Assembly: GCF_009931115.1 (NCBI RefSeq)
Contig: NZ_CP047491.1
Span: forward strand, 2,369,501-2,433,500
Direction of reading: 5' to 3'
Length of the DNA: 64,000 nt
Source: Microbulbifer hydrolyticus
Lineage (GTDB): Bacteria > Pseudomonadota > Gammaproteobacteria > Pseudomonadales > Cellvibrionaceae
A program made the translations under genes and the position numbers. The notes under the pieces were generated by a model. That model was not told where the DNA came from, did no database searches, and worked only from the letters and a program-made list of their open reading frames with translations. This document shows positions 35,344 to 43,623 of this stretch, piece after piece (the stretch's first letter is position 1; the number at the start of each line of letters is the position of its first letter).

Positions 35344-36537
35344 TCAGATAACCTGCCCGCTTCTCCACGCTGCAATGTCTTCAGCGGAATAACCGAGCCC
35401 GAGCAACAGCTCCTCGCTGTCTGCGCCGAGGGCAGAGCAGCCGGTTCCTGTGGGCCTGTTTCCATCGAATTTTAACGGGCTTGCCAGCAGCCTGAATTGA
35501 CTATTGTCAACATGTGGCAGCGACTGCAGCAGACCGGTTTGCGCCAACCAGGGGTTGTCCATGGCCTGGGCAAAAGTGTTCACCGGAGCCAGTGGCAGGC
35601 GACCGGCAAATACCGCCATCCAATGGGCATTGGGTTGCGAGGAGAACTCCGTATCCAGGATTTCCGTCAGTGTCTCACGATACTGGCGGCGCGCCGCCAC
35701 CGTGGCAAATCGCACGTCCGCCAACAGGTCGGGACGCCCCAGCCCCTCCACCAGGACCTGCCAGAATTTCTCGGTCATGGCCATGACAAACACCCAGCCA
35801 TCGGCACTGCGGTAAATCTGGCAGGGAACCGTTGACGGGTGACCCGAACGCGGCACGCGCCCAGTCTCGTGGCCTCGATTCAGGTACCAGGTGGCGGGAT
35901 AGGTAAGTTGAGTCGCCGCCACATCGAACAGGCTGACGTCCACGTCGCGCCCGGTGCCACCGCGCAGCACACCGACCAGGACACCGAGCACCGCCATGGC
36001 AAGGGTCACCCCGCTCATGAAATCCACCATCGACAGACCGAAGCGCGCGGGCGGAGACCCCGGCTCTCCGGTCAAGTCCATGAACCCCATCTCGGCCTGC
36101 ATCAGATAGTCGTATCCGGGCCATCCGGCGCGGTCGTTGTCGCGACCATAAGCGGAGAGATGCCCGCAGATGATCTCTCGCTTGACGCCCCCCAGGCTGT
36201 CGTAATCCAGCCCCAGCTTAGCCGGCTGGTCACCGCGCAGATTGTTCATCACGATATCGGCGCTCTGCACCAGGCGCTCGAAAATCTTGCGCCCTTCCGG
36301 ACTCTTCAGGTCCAGCGTCAGGCTCTTTTTGCTGCGATTGAAGGTCTGGAAAAAATCGCTGTCATTATCCCCCAGGAAATAGGGGCCGGACTGTCGGGCC
36401 ACATCGCCGCCGGTGGCGGGATTTTCGATCTTGATGACCTCGGCCCCCATGTCCGCAAGCTGCATCGAACCGAAAGGACCGGCCCCATACTGCTCCACGG
36501 CGATCACCCGGATGCCCGCCAGTGGTTTGTTATGCAT
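35344..36537 (-). CDS. Class III (CaiB/BaiF) CoA-transferase, second copy
   Basis: A 397-residue family III CoA-transferase with catalytic Asp in GWPGYDYLMQAEMGFMDLTG (about 141) and PARFGLSMVDFMSG following, a pattern seen in transferases acting on succinate/mesaconate/citramalate-like acids. Its ATG overlaps the stop of the acyl-CoA dehydrogenase gene (TAATG), so it is translated from the same message. Together with the MaoC hydratase and the CitE-like lyase it could form an itaconate/mesaconate-type module; this is inference. It is clearly diverged from the neighbouring transferase. Confidence 0.9.
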   Translation of the reverse strand: MHNKPLAGIRVIAVEQYGAGPFGSMQLADMGAEVIKIENPATGGDVARQSGPYFLGDNDSDFFQTFNRSKKSLTLDLKSPEGRKIFERLVQSADIVMNNLRGDQPAKLGLDYDSLGGVKREIICGHLSAYGRDNDRAGWPGYDYLMQAEMGFMDLTGEPGSPPARFGLSMVDFMSGVTLAMAVLGVLVGVLRGGTGRDVDVSLFDVAATQLTYPATWYLNRGHETGRVPRSGHPSTVPCQIYRSADGWVFVMAMTEKFWQVLVEGLGRPDLLADVRFATVAARRQYRETLTEILDTEFSSQPNAHWMAVFAGRLPLAPVNTFAQAMDNPWLAQTGLLQSLPHVDNSQFRLLASPLKFDGNRPTGTGCSALGADSEELLLGLGYSAEDIAAWRSGQVI

Positions 36538-37709
36538 TACAGAGCCGCCTCGCGGGCCGCCAACTGTTTGGCGATGATGATGCGTTGCATTTCGTTGGTG
36601 CCCTCGCCCACGCACATCAGCATGGCGTCGCGGTAGTAGCGCTCGATTTCATACTCGGTGGAAAAACCGTAACCACCGAAAATTCGCATGGCCTCCTGGG
36701 CGCAGAACACTCCGGCCTCACTGGCAAAATACTTGGCCATGCCCGCTTCCATGTCGCAGCGCTGGCCGCTGTCGTACATACGCGCCGCCTGCTCCACCAG
36801 CAGCTTTGCCGCCTCGACTTTCGCCGCCATCTCCCCCAGCTTTAGCTGGATGGCCTGGTGCTGAATGATCGGCTTGCCAAAGGTTTCCCGCTCGGAGGCA
36901 TAGCGCACCGCCAGTTTCAGGGCACCCTGGGCGATGCCGGCACCGCGCGCGGCGACGTTGATACGACCGAGTTCCAGTCCGCCGACCGCCATATGGAATC
37001 CGCGACCTTCCTCGCCACCGACCAGATCATCGGCGGACACGCGGAAATCCTCAAACACTACCTCCGCCGTGTCGATGGCGCGATAGCAGGTTTTCTTGAT
37101 TTTGTTGACGGTAATACCCGGCAGCAGATTGCCCGCGTCATCCTTGGTGCGAATAGCAAACATGGACATACCGCGGTGACGGGGTTCCGCATTGGGGTCA
37201 GTTTTCACCAGCAAGCCCAGACAGTTGCCATTCATCGCATTGGTGATCCACATCTTGCTGCCGTTGATCACGTACTCATCACCATCGCGCTTGGCCACAC
37301 AGCGGATCGCCTGCAGGTCGGAGCCGGCATTGGGTTCCGTCAAGGCGATGCCGCCGCGCAGGGCTCCCTCCGCCATCAACGGCAAAAAGCGCTGTTTCTG
37401 CTCTTCGGTACCGAAGCGTTCGATCGCCGCCGCCATGATCAGATGGGAGTTGAAAATACCACCGGGCGCCATCCACACTGCGGAAATTTTCTGCACGATG
37501 CGCGCGTAGGTAGTGGCCGACAGCGCCAGTCCGCCATAATTTTCACCGATGGTGGCACCAAACAGTCCGAGGGACTTCATGGTTTCCACCAGCTCGTGGG
37601 GATACTCGTCGGCGAGATCCTTTTCCCGCGCGATCGGTGCCACTTCGTTCGCCACGAAGCGGTCTATGGTATCGAGAATCGCGGCCTCGTCTTCTGCAGT
37701 CCAGCCCAT
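36537..37709 (-). CDS. Acyl-CoA dehydrogenase
   Basis: A 390-residue FAD-dependent acyl-CoA dehydrogenase with the usual three-part fold. Signatures: ALTEPNAGSDLQAIRCVAKRDG with WITNAMNG (FAD/substrate), RETFGKPIIQHQAIQLKLGEMA, and the C-terminal QEAMRIFGGYGFSTEYEIERYYRDA followed by the catalytic Glu in GEGTNEMQ (about 370). It oxidises an acyl-CoA to the 2,3-enoyl-CoA, passing electrons to ETF. AGGAG lies nine bases upstream of the ATG. In the operon it would feed the MaoC hydratase. Confidence 0.93.
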   Translation of the reverse strand: MGWTAEDEAAILDTIDRFVANEVAPIAREKDLADEYPHELVETMKSLGLFGATIGENYGGLALSATTYARIVQKISAVWMAPGGIFNSHLIMAAAIERFGTEEQKQRFLPLMAEGALRGGIALTEPNAGSDLQAIRCVAKRDGDEYVINGSKMWITNAMNGNCLGLLVKTDPNAEPRHRGMSMFAIRTKDDAGNLLPGITVNKIKKTCYRAIDTAEVVFEDFRVSADDLVGGEEGRGFHMAVGGLELGRINVAARGAGIAQGALKLAVRYASERETFGKPIIQHQAIQLKLGEMAAKVEAAKLLVEQAARMYDSGQRCDMEAGMAKYFASEAGVFCAQEAMRIFGGYGFSTEYEIERYYRDAMLMCVGEGTNEMQRIIIAKQLAAREAAL

Positions 37710-37741
37710 TATTACTGTCTCCTGTTACTACTTGCCCGGAA

Positions 37742-38260
37742 TCAATAATTCACTTTGTCTTCCATTTCGGCGCCGCGTTTCCACACCAGCACCTTGCGTA
37801 CGAACGAGCACACTTCGGTGCCGTCCTGCTTGATACCGCGGGTACGCACGGTAACGATGCCCTGGTTCGGGCGCGACTTGGACTCGCGCTTGTCCAGCAC
37901 TTCCGATTCCGCGTAGAGGGTATCTCCCACGAACAGCGGCGCAGTCAGCCGAATGTCATCCCATCCCAGGTTGGCGATGGCCTTCTGGCTGATATCCGTC
38001 ACACTCATACCGACCATCAACGCCACGGTGAATGGACTGCACACCAGCGGTTTGCCAAATTCCGTACCCTCCGCATATACCTTGTCAAAGTGCGCGGGAT
38101 GGGTATTCATGGTCAGCAGCGTGAACCAGGTATTGTCGGTTTCGGTGATGGTGCGCCCTGGGCGGTGCTCGTAGATGTCGCCCACTTTGAAATCGTCAAA
38201 AAAGCGTCCGAACGTTTCACGGTAGCGGTTTTCACCAACCTGTTTTACTTCTCCAGCCAT
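37742..38260 (-). CDS. MaoC-type enoyl-CoA hydratase (hot-dog fold)
   Basis: A 172-residue MaoC dehydratase/hydratase. The N-terminal GRFFDDFKVGDIYEHRPGRTITETDNTWFTLLTMNTHPAHFD has the acid/base Asp and His pattern of this family, and the full segment including SPFTVALMVGMSVTDIS resembles mesaconyl-CoA or itaconyl-CoA hydratase-like proteins. It would add water to an unsaturated dicarboxylyl-CoA. Its neighbours on either side (dehydrogenase, CitE-like lyase) are the expected preceding and following steps. Confidence 0.88.
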   Translation of the reverse strand: MAGEVKQVGENRYRETFGRFFDDFKVGDIYEHRPGRTITETDNTWFTLLTMNTHPAHFDKVYAEGTEFGKPLVCSPFTVALMVGMSVTDISQKAIANLGWDDIRLTAPLFVGDTLYAESEVLDKRESKSRPNQGIVTVRTRGIKQDGTEVCSFVRKVLVWKRGAEMEDKVNY

Positions 38261-38280
38261 AGCTAAGATTCCACTGCGGT

Positions 38281-39114
38281 TTACACAAATTCTTTTTCGG
38301 CATGCACGCGCGCAATCAGCTTGCGCGCGCTGTCCACGATGGGTTGATCCACCATGCGTCCATCCACGACAACAGCACCGCCCTGTGCCTGCTCAAATAC
38401 GCGTACGATTTCCTGCGCCTTTCGCAGCGCTTCCGGCGTCGGCGAAAAGCCGCGGTGAATCCCCTCTATCTGCGCTGGATGAATCGCGGCCTTGGCAGAA
38501 AAACCCAGTGCGGCCACACGGCGTGCTTCACTCTCGATCCCCTGTACATCGCGCACATCCAGAAAAGGCACATCGATGACCGGCAGCCGGTACGCTGCGG
38601 CGGTCAACACCATTTGCGAACGCGCCCACAGCAAGGGCTCCCACGCGAAATCGGCACCCACCTGCGCGGCGAAATCACCACCGCCAAACATCACGGCGTC
38701 CAGTGCGCTGTCGCGGCAGATAGACTCCAACCCAAGCAGGCCGGACGCACTTTCGATCAACGCGATCCAACCGACCGGCTGCCCCAGCAGACTCGCTGCG
38801 GTTGCCACCTCCGCGGCATTTTCCGTTTTTGCCAGCATCAGTCGCGCGGGCAGGCGGCCCCGGGAAAGCGCGTACAGATCCGCCCTGCCCTCGTCGCTGC
38901 TGACCGCACTGACGCGAACCACCAGCCGCTCTAGCACCGGCAGATCACAGCGCGCGAGAAAATCACATACGGCCGTGCGGGCGTCCGCTTTCTGGGCCAA
39001 CGGCACCGCATCTTCGAGATCGATGCACACCAGGTCGGCACCGCTATCCAGCGCCTTCTCAAACCGGTCGGGGCGATGTCCCGGTACGAACAACAGGCTG
39101 CGTGCGTTAAGCAT
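38281..39114 (-). CDS. CitE-like (HpcH/HpaI) acyl-CoA lyase
   Basis: A 277-residue TIM-barrel lyase of the citrate lyase beta/malyl-CoA lyase family. It opens NARSLLFVPGHRPDRFEKALDSGADLVCIDLEDAVP, with the metal-site Glu in LIESASGLLGLESI and the family motif MFGGGDFAAQVGAD. Known members cleave (S)-citramalyl-CoA to acetyl-CoA plus pyruvate, or malyl-CoA-type substrates. The ATG overlaps the stop of the upstream hydrolase gene (TGATG). Preceding sequence in frame is the hydrolase gene read in another frame, so this start is secure. Confidence 0.9.
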   Translation of the reverse strand: MLNARSLLFVPGHRPDRFEKALDSGADLVCIDLEDAVPLAQKADARTAVCDFLARCDLPVLERLVVRVSAVSSDEGRADLYALSRGRLPARLMLAKTENAAEVATAASLLGQPVGWIALIESASGLLGLESICRDSALDAVMFGGGDFAAQVGADFAWEPLLWARSQMVLTAAAYRLPVIDVPFLDVRDVQGIESEARRVAALGFSAKAAIHPAQIEGIHRGFSPTPEALRKAQEIVRVFEQAQGGAVVVDGRMVDQPIVDSARKLIARVHAEKEFV

Positions 39115-40037
39115 CAGACGTACTCCCAACCGCGCAGTGGTTCGCGCACCTGAGTGGCCGGGACCTGGGCAGCAAAGGCTTCGGCGATGGCGGCGCGAGT
39201 GGTAAACCAGACCCCGTCCTGGCCCTTGGCATAGCGCAGGAATTCTTCCAGTGCGCCGATACGTCCCGGGCGGCCGATAATCCGCAGGTGCAGGCCGAGG
39301 GACATCATGCGCGTGCGGCTGCCCCCCTCTGCCAGCAGGGTATCGAGGGTTCGGCAGGCATAATCGAGCCATGCCTGCGGCGTCAGCGACGGCGCGGTCC
39401 AGAATTTCATATCGTTGGAGTCGATGGCATATGGCAGGACCAGCATGGGCTTGTCGGAACCCTGCACCGGCGCCCAGAACGGCTCATCCGCGCTGTAGTC
39501 GTCCATGTGGTAATCAAAGCCCTCCTCCTGCAACAGCCGCCGGGTGTTGTCGGTGTGCAGGTAGCGGCTCAGCCAGCCACGGGGGCGCTGCCCGGTGGTA
39601 TTGGCAATCGACGCAATGGCATCGCGAATGAATTTCCGCTCCGCGTCTTCATCCATACCGAACTGGTGCTGCCAGCGGTAGCCATGACTGCACACCTCGT
39701 GCTCGCCCTCGGCAATAAAACGTGCGATTTGCGGGGCACGCTCCAGGGCCAGCGCCGCCGCGCAGAAAGTGGCCGGCACCTGATAGCGCTGCAGCAGCGC
39801 CTGAATACGCGGCCAGCCCTCGCGGATGCCATATTCGTAATTGCTCTCGTTGGCGTGCGCGCGGATTGGCTTGCGCGGCGCCACCCCCAGCTCGTCCACC
39901 GGCTCCGGACCGCGGTCGCCGTCGAGGAGCGTGCTCTCGGAGCCCTCCTCCACATTCACCACAATCGAAAGTGCGAGCCGGGCATCCCCCGGCCACAAAA
40001 CCTTGCTGTTCATGCCCGACAGTACCTGGTTACCCAC
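39114..40037 (-). CDS. Polysaccharide-deacetylase-fold hydrolase, PuuE/allantoinase-like (copy 1)
   Basis: A 307-residue protein of the NodB-fold subgroup that includes PuuE allantoinase and cyclic amide/imide hydrolases rather than true chitin deacetylases. Visible blocks: ARLALSIVVNVEEGSE near the N terminus, PATFCAAALALERAP, the His motif EVCSHGYRWQHQF (about 117) and RPRGWLSRYLHTDNTRRLL. No signal peptide, so it acts in the cytoplasm. The start is GTG (AGGAG ten bases upstream); an ATG eight codons later is possible. Hydrolysis of a cyclic amide or imide is my inference from subgroup and context. Confidence 0.8.
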   Translation of the reverse strand: MGNQVLSGMNSKVLWPGDARLALSIVVNVEEGSESTLLDGDRGPEPVDELGVAPRKPIRAHANESNYEYGIREGWPRIQALLQRYQVPATFCAAALALERAPQIARFIAEGEHEVCSHGYRWQHQFGMDEDAERKFIRDAIASIANTTGQRPRGWLSRYLHTDNTRRLLQEEGFDYHMDDYSADEPFWAPVQGSDKPMLVLPYAIDSNDMKFWTAPSLTPQAWLDYACRTLDTLLAEGGSRTRMMSLGLHLRIIGRPGRIGALEEFLRYAKGQDGVWFTTRAAIAEAFAAQVPATQVREPLRGWEYV

Positions 40038-40892
40038 TCAGTGATACTCCTCACCGCCGGAGACATTCATCGCCTCACCGGTGATATAAGACGCCTCATC
40101 GGAGCACAGGAACGCACACGCCTTGGCCACATCTTCCTGCAGCCCGGGCCGCCCAAGGGGAATGCGCGCGCGCATATCGTCCATATAGCGCTCGTAGCCC
40201 TTGCCCGTGACCTCAGAGAAATGCGTGTTCTGCCAGGCACCCAGCCCGGTGGTCACATGGTTCGGACAGAGGGTGTTGACGGTAATTCCGGCCGGCCCGA
40301 GTTCCTGCGCCGCCGAGCGAGTCAGACCCACCATGCCGTGCTTGGACGCGGTATAGGCCGCGGCATGGGCGAAACCGGACTTGGACGCCTGACTGCCGAT
40401 GTTGATGATGCGGCCGCCGCGTCCCTGCCGCAGCATAATCTCGGCCGCGTACTTGATACCCAGGAAGGCGCCGCGCAGGTTCACCCCGAGCACCGCGTCC
40501 CATTTGTCCGCAGCCATGTCCACAATCGGCGCCATCAGATAACCGATGCCCGCGTTGTTGATCCAGATGTCCAGGCTGCCGAAATGCCCAAGAGCAAATT
40601 CGGCCGCCGCGTGTACTTCCTGAGGCTCGAGAACATTGCAGACACAGGTGGCCACATCGCCGCCCGCGGCGCGGATCTCCGCAGCGATCTCCTCCATCTC
40701 GGCGCTGGTCCCCACCGCCTGTTCCGGCATGTGCTCGCCGGCCGCGTGGCCGATATCGGTCAATACCACTTTCACGCCTTCCGCCGCCAGGCGTCTGGCC
40801 ATCGCCTCTCCCAACCCCTCTCGGCGGCCGGCGCCGGTAATCACCGCTACCTTGCCTGCCAGTTCCGGATACTTTCCCTGCGCGTATGTCAT
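40038..40892 (-). CDS. Short-chain dehydrogenase/reductase
   Basis: A 284-residue SDR with the nucleotide motif VAVITGAGRREGLGEAMA, WINNAGIGYL, the catalytic Ser (INIGSQAS) and YTASKHG (YxxxK). The usual T-G-x3-G-x-G is lengthened by two residues here. It oxidises or reduces a hydroxy/keto group with NAD(P). AGGAGG lies six bases upstream of the ATG. Second gene of the nine-gene operon, directly followed by the PuuE-like hydrolase gene. Confidence 0.92.
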   Translation of the reverse strand: MTYAQGKYPELAGKVAVITGAGRREGLGEAMARRLAAEGVKVVLTDIGHAAGEHMPEQAVGTSAEMEEIAAEIRAAGGDVATCVCNVLEPQEVHAAAEFALGHFGSLDIWINNAGIGYLMAPIVDMAADKWDAVLGVNLRGAFLGIKYAAEIMLRQGRGGRIINIGSQASKSGFAHAAAYTASKHGMVGLTRSAAQELGPAGITVNTLCPNHVTTGLGAWQNTHFSEVTGKGYERYMDDMRARIPLGRPGLQEDVAKACAFLCSDEASYITGEAMNVSGGEEYH

Positions 40893-40918
40893 GGTTTGCC
40901 TCCTGGTCACAGCCCGGC

Positions 40919-41230
40919 TCAGATGGATTCGGTCAGGATAAACTGCGGGTTGTCCGCAAGCTGCTGAAACTCCGCGGCGACCTTTTGCATGGTCTCGCTG
41001 GAGACATCCGCGCCCAACTGCTGCATGTCTTTTACCACCAGAAGCTCCACGTACTGGTAGGGCGCTGGCGCATCCGACCCCAACAGGCCGGTGGTGCGCA
41101 GTACAGAAAACTGGTCGACGGCGTCGAGCTTGCGCACGGTGGGCAGGTCGGTCGTCCTCGCCCACTCCTCGTAATCAGAGGGGCTAACGCCCGGCTTGAG
41201 GTTGAACAGCACAACGATAGTGGTAGTCAC
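40919..41230 (-). CDS. REDY/HapK-like small protein
   Basis: A 103-residue dimeric-ferredoxin-fold type protein: TTTIVVLFNLKPGVSPSDYEEWARTTDLPTVRKLDAVDQF at the start and PYQYVELLVVKDMQQLG later, the pattern I associate with REDY-like proteins. The named member is HapK of the Hahella prodigiosin (tripyrrole) cluster. The biochemical role is not established. It is the first gene of the long operon ending with the Rieske oxygenase, and a palindromic operator lies about 52 bases upstream of its ATG. Confidence 0.65.
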   Translation of the reverse strand: MTTTIVVLFNLKPGVSPSDYEEWARTTDLPTVRKLDAVDQFSVLRTTGLLGSDAPAPYQYVELLVVKDMQQLGADVSSETMQKVAAEFQQLADNPQFILTESI

Positions 41231-41281
41231 GGTAGCGCCTCCGCCTGATGATCTATGGTTTGACCATCCTATTCTTGAGCT

Positions 41282-41303
41282 AATGTTATGTCAATATAAC
41301 ATT
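41282..41303. promoter_or_regulatory. Palindromic operator upstream of the nine-gene operon
   Basis: AATGTTAT-GTCAAT-ATAACATT is a perfect 8-bp inverted repeat. In register with the sites at 42887 and 48922 it reads ATGTTATG-TCAA-TATAACAT (core TGTTAT-N6-ATAACA). It sits at promoter distance from the REDY-like gene at 41230. Confidence 0.75.
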
Positions 41304-41416
41304 TAGATCATGTGCCAGACAGCGGTAGCCGGGGCGAAATCGGCGAGGGATCAGAGGCCGTGCGCACCGACAGGCGCGCACGGGAACAAAGGACTTGAGG
41401 GGCGTCGGGGTGCGAA

Positions 41417-42085
41417 TCAGGCTTTAGCGGATAGCCCCTCGATAAAGGCGTGGTAGGCAATACGCACTTCGTGTAGCACCTCCCGTACCGGGGCAACGCT
41501 ATTGACCCACGCCCACCAGGCCGCCAGACGGGGGTATTCGTCCAGTGGATCGTCAATGCCCACCAGCGGCGAGAGCTCGTGCAGGTACAGTAGCGTGGGT
41601 GCCAGCGCGACATCCCCCAGGTGCAGCGGGCGCTCGCCCTCCCCAAAACTCGCCAACAACCGCTCCCCTTTTGCCAGTTCTCCGCGCAGGCCCTGGGCAA
41701 TGCTGGCCGTTTCACCGGCGGCCCCCATGGCGGCACGGAACAGCGGGAACAGCGCATTCACAGCCAGGTGCAGGTCCGCATAACGCCCGAGCATACGCAT
41801 CTGTGCACGCTCCAGGGCATCCGCCGGAACCAGCGCACGGCCGCCTTCGCCACCATTCCCCGCATTGACCTCCGCCAGGTACTCCATGATCGCCCAGCTT
41901 TCCGCAATGGTCTCACCACTGTCGAGCTCCAACACCGGCACTTTGCCCAGGGGAAAGCGCTGCATAAACGCGTCAGTGCGCAGAGGCACCGGCGGCGCCA
42001 ATACCTCCACAGGCAGGTTTTGCAGGCGAATCTGGATCCGCACCCGTGCGGCATAAGGGGAATGAGGCAGGTTGTACAATTTCAC
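41417..42085 (-). CDS. Glutathione S-transferase-like protein
   Basis: A 222-residue GST: MKLYNLPHSPYAARVRIQIRLQNLPVEVL, PLGKVPVLELDSGETIAESWAIMEYL (cis-Pro and the E-S glutathione contact) and a helical C-terminal domain with LGDVALAPTLLYL. It may use glutathione to open or reduce an intermediate, or protect against reactive products. It lies 16 bp after the membrane-protein gene on the same strand, so they form a pair. It ends before the operator of the nine-gene operon. Confidence 0.88.
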   Translation of the reverse strand: MKLYNLPHSPYAARVRIQIRLQNLPVEVLAPPVPLRTDAFMQRFPLGKVPVLELDSGETIAESWAIMEYLAEVNAGNGGEGGRALVPADALERAQMRMLGRYADLHLAVNALFPLFRAAMGAAGETASIAQGLRGELAKGERLLASFGEGERPLHLGDVALAPTLLYLHELSPLVGIDDPLDEYPRLAAWWAWVNSVAPVREVLHEVRIAYHAFIEGLSAKA

Positions 42086-42101
42086 AGCAATTCTCCCGCT
42101 A

Positions 42102-42767
42102 TCAGTAGATCAGGTGCAGGCCGTAGGCGGCATTCGCCAGCAGCCCCACCCAGATCAGGTAAACAAACGGCCGGCAGGATGCAATGGAACGGCTGATAGT
42201 GCGGTTCACGGAATCACTGTCGTCGCCAGACATCAGGCGCCCCCAGGCCGCACCGAAGGTTTTCAGCCGCATCCGGATCATCAGTCCGCACAGCACCAGC
42301 AGCGCAAAGATTCCAAGCTTGATGGCGAGCCAATCGGAAGGGAGGATCACATTGGTGACCAGCGCATAGCCCGCAAGCCCCAGCAGCACGATGATGATGC
42401 CCACCCGCAGATAGAAATCAAAGCGGGTGAGCACCGGTACAAACGCTTTGCCGTGGGCAAAATGCAGGGTGGCCACCAGCAGCAGCCAACCCAGACATAA
42501 AGCCCAGGCCAGCCACAGCCATACCGTCGGCACCAGCATCTGACCGCTCATGTGCGCCAGCTGCAGTCCCAGCGGAAGAATCAGCGGCATACAAAAACGG
42601 GGCCCCTGGTCACACCCCATCATGATAGTGAGCGCAGTGCTGCGCGCCTGTGGCGACAGGTCGGAACGGGTTACATAGCGGCTCGCATAAAAGGTGCCGA
42701 GATCCCCTCCCAGCCAGTAGACAAAGCACAGGTTGTGCAACAACTTTACAAACAGATACGCACTCAT
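42102..42767 (-). CDS. Multi-spanning inner-membrane protein, unknown
   Basis: A 221-residue protein with about six hydrophobic spans (LFVKLLHNLCFVYWLGGDLGTFYAS at the N terminus; YALVTNVILPSDWLAIKLGIFALLVLCGLMI in the middle). Histidines lie in or near spans (LLHNLCF, ATLHFAHGKAF). The layout recalls DUF2269/CopD-like membrane proteins but I cannot assign it. The ATG at 42767 is preferred over a TTG three codons earlier. It is divergent from the cysteine hydrolase gene and shares the intergenic operator at 42887. Confidence 0.65.
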   Translation of the reverse strand: MSAYLFVKLLHNLCFVYWLGGDLGTFYASRYVTRSDLSPQARSTALTIMMGCDQGPRFCMPLILPLGLQLAHMSGQMLVPTVWLWLAWALCLGWLLLVATLHFAHGKAFVPVLTRFDFYLRVGIIIVLLGLAGYALVTNVILPSDWLAIKLGIFALLVLCGLMIRMRLKTFGAAWGRLMSGDDSDSVNRTISRSIASCRPFVYLIWVGLLANAAYGLHLIY

Positions 42768-42886
42768 ACTGGTCAATTCTTTTTAGTTGAGGTAACAATA
42801 TCGTTAAAACAATAACGGCAAACGCCATCCTCACACCAGCCGCTCGACGACATTGGTCTCAAGTGGAGATTGCCGCAATAGATATA

Positions 42887-42906
42887 TTGTTATACTTTTA
42901 TAACAA
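42887..42906. promoter_or_regulatory. Perfect 20-bp palindromic operator in the divergent promoter
   Basis: TTGTTATA-CTTT-TATAACAA is an exact inverted repeat, 51 bases upstream of the cysteine hydrolase ATG and 120 bases upstream of the membrane-protein start. It is the best copy of the island's shared motif. Confidence 0.85.
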
Positions 42907-42957
42907 CAATTACAATTAAAATAACAATCCCATCCAGTCACTGCCCGGGAGCAGCCA

Positions 42958-43623
42958 ATGGAAACCACAAGCAAAACGGCCAAAGAACTCTACCTGGAAA
43001 TCAAGGCGAACCCCGCGCGCAAGCGCTTCGGGTTCGGACGCAAGGCGGTGCTGGTCAATATCGACCCGCAGAAAGCCTACACTCGCACCGACCTGTTTAA
43101 GACTGCCTACGAAACCGACCCCAACCAGTTGCACTACATCAACGAGCTGGCCAAAAGCTTTCGCGCCAAGGGCTGGCCGGTGGTCTGGACCCATGTCGCG
43201 TACATGGATTCCGGCGAAGACGCCGGTATCTGGGGCACCCGCACCGACACTCCCGACTCGCTGCAGAATATCAAGTTCGATTCCACTCGCAGCGAATTCG
43301 ATGACCGCCTGGAAATCGATCCCAAGCGCGATGTCATTTACTGCAAGAAAATGCCCAGTGCATTTTTTGAAACCCAGCTGCAGTCCCTGCTGGTGTGGCA
43401 CCAGGTGGACACCGTCATCCTGACCGGCGGTTCTACTTCGGGTTGCATTCGCGCCACCGCGGTGGACAGCCTCTCCCGCGGCTATCGCACCATCGTTCCC
43501 GAGGAATGCGTGGCCGATAAACACGAGAGCTACCACTACGCCAACCTGACCGACCTCTCGCTGAAATACGCCGACGTGGTCGATTTGGCCGAGGTCTTCC
43601 AGTGGCTGGAGCGTGGCGAGTGA
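42958..43623 (+). CDS. Isochorismatase-like cysteine hydrolase (amidase)
   Basis: A 221-residue cysteine hydrolase. The catalytic triad of the family is visible: Asp in AVLVNIDPQKAYTR (about 36), Lys in YCKKMPSAFFET (about 130) and Cys in TGGSTSGCIRATAVD (about 163). The opening residues resemble N-carbamoylsarcosine amidase-like proteins. Members hydrolyse C-N bonds of carbamoyl or linear amides, including maleamate. GGGAG lies six bases before the ATG. Its stop overlaps the start of the next hydrolase gene (TGATG), making a three-gene operon of C-N hydrolases. Confidence 0.9.
   Translation: METTSKTAKELYLEIKANPARKRFGFGRKAVLVNIDPQKAYTRTDLFKTAYETDPNQLHYINELAKSFRAKGWPVVWTHVAYMDSGEDAGIWGTRTDTPDSLQNIKFDSTRSEFDDRLEIDPKRDVIYCKKMPSAFFETQLQSLLVWHQVDTVILTGGSTSGCIRATAVDSLSRGYRTIVPEECVADKHESYHYANLTDLSLKYADVVDLAEVFQWLERGE

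Noticed and set aside
39114..40037. Chitin or peptidoglycan deacetylase
   Set aside because: No signal peptide, allantoinase-like sequence blocks and a catabolic operon context argue against cell-wall polysaccharide as substrate.
39288..40967. A 559-codon open frame on the plus strand across the hydrolase and SDR genes
   Set aside because: It is antisense to two genes with clear domains and overlapping stop/start codons. Its translation has no recognisable domain, and long antisense frames are common in GC-rich coding DNA.
41231..41416. Transposon end or attachment site near the operator at 41282
   Set aside because: The inverted repeat is short, has no target duplication and recurs at other promoters of the same island, which fits an operator.
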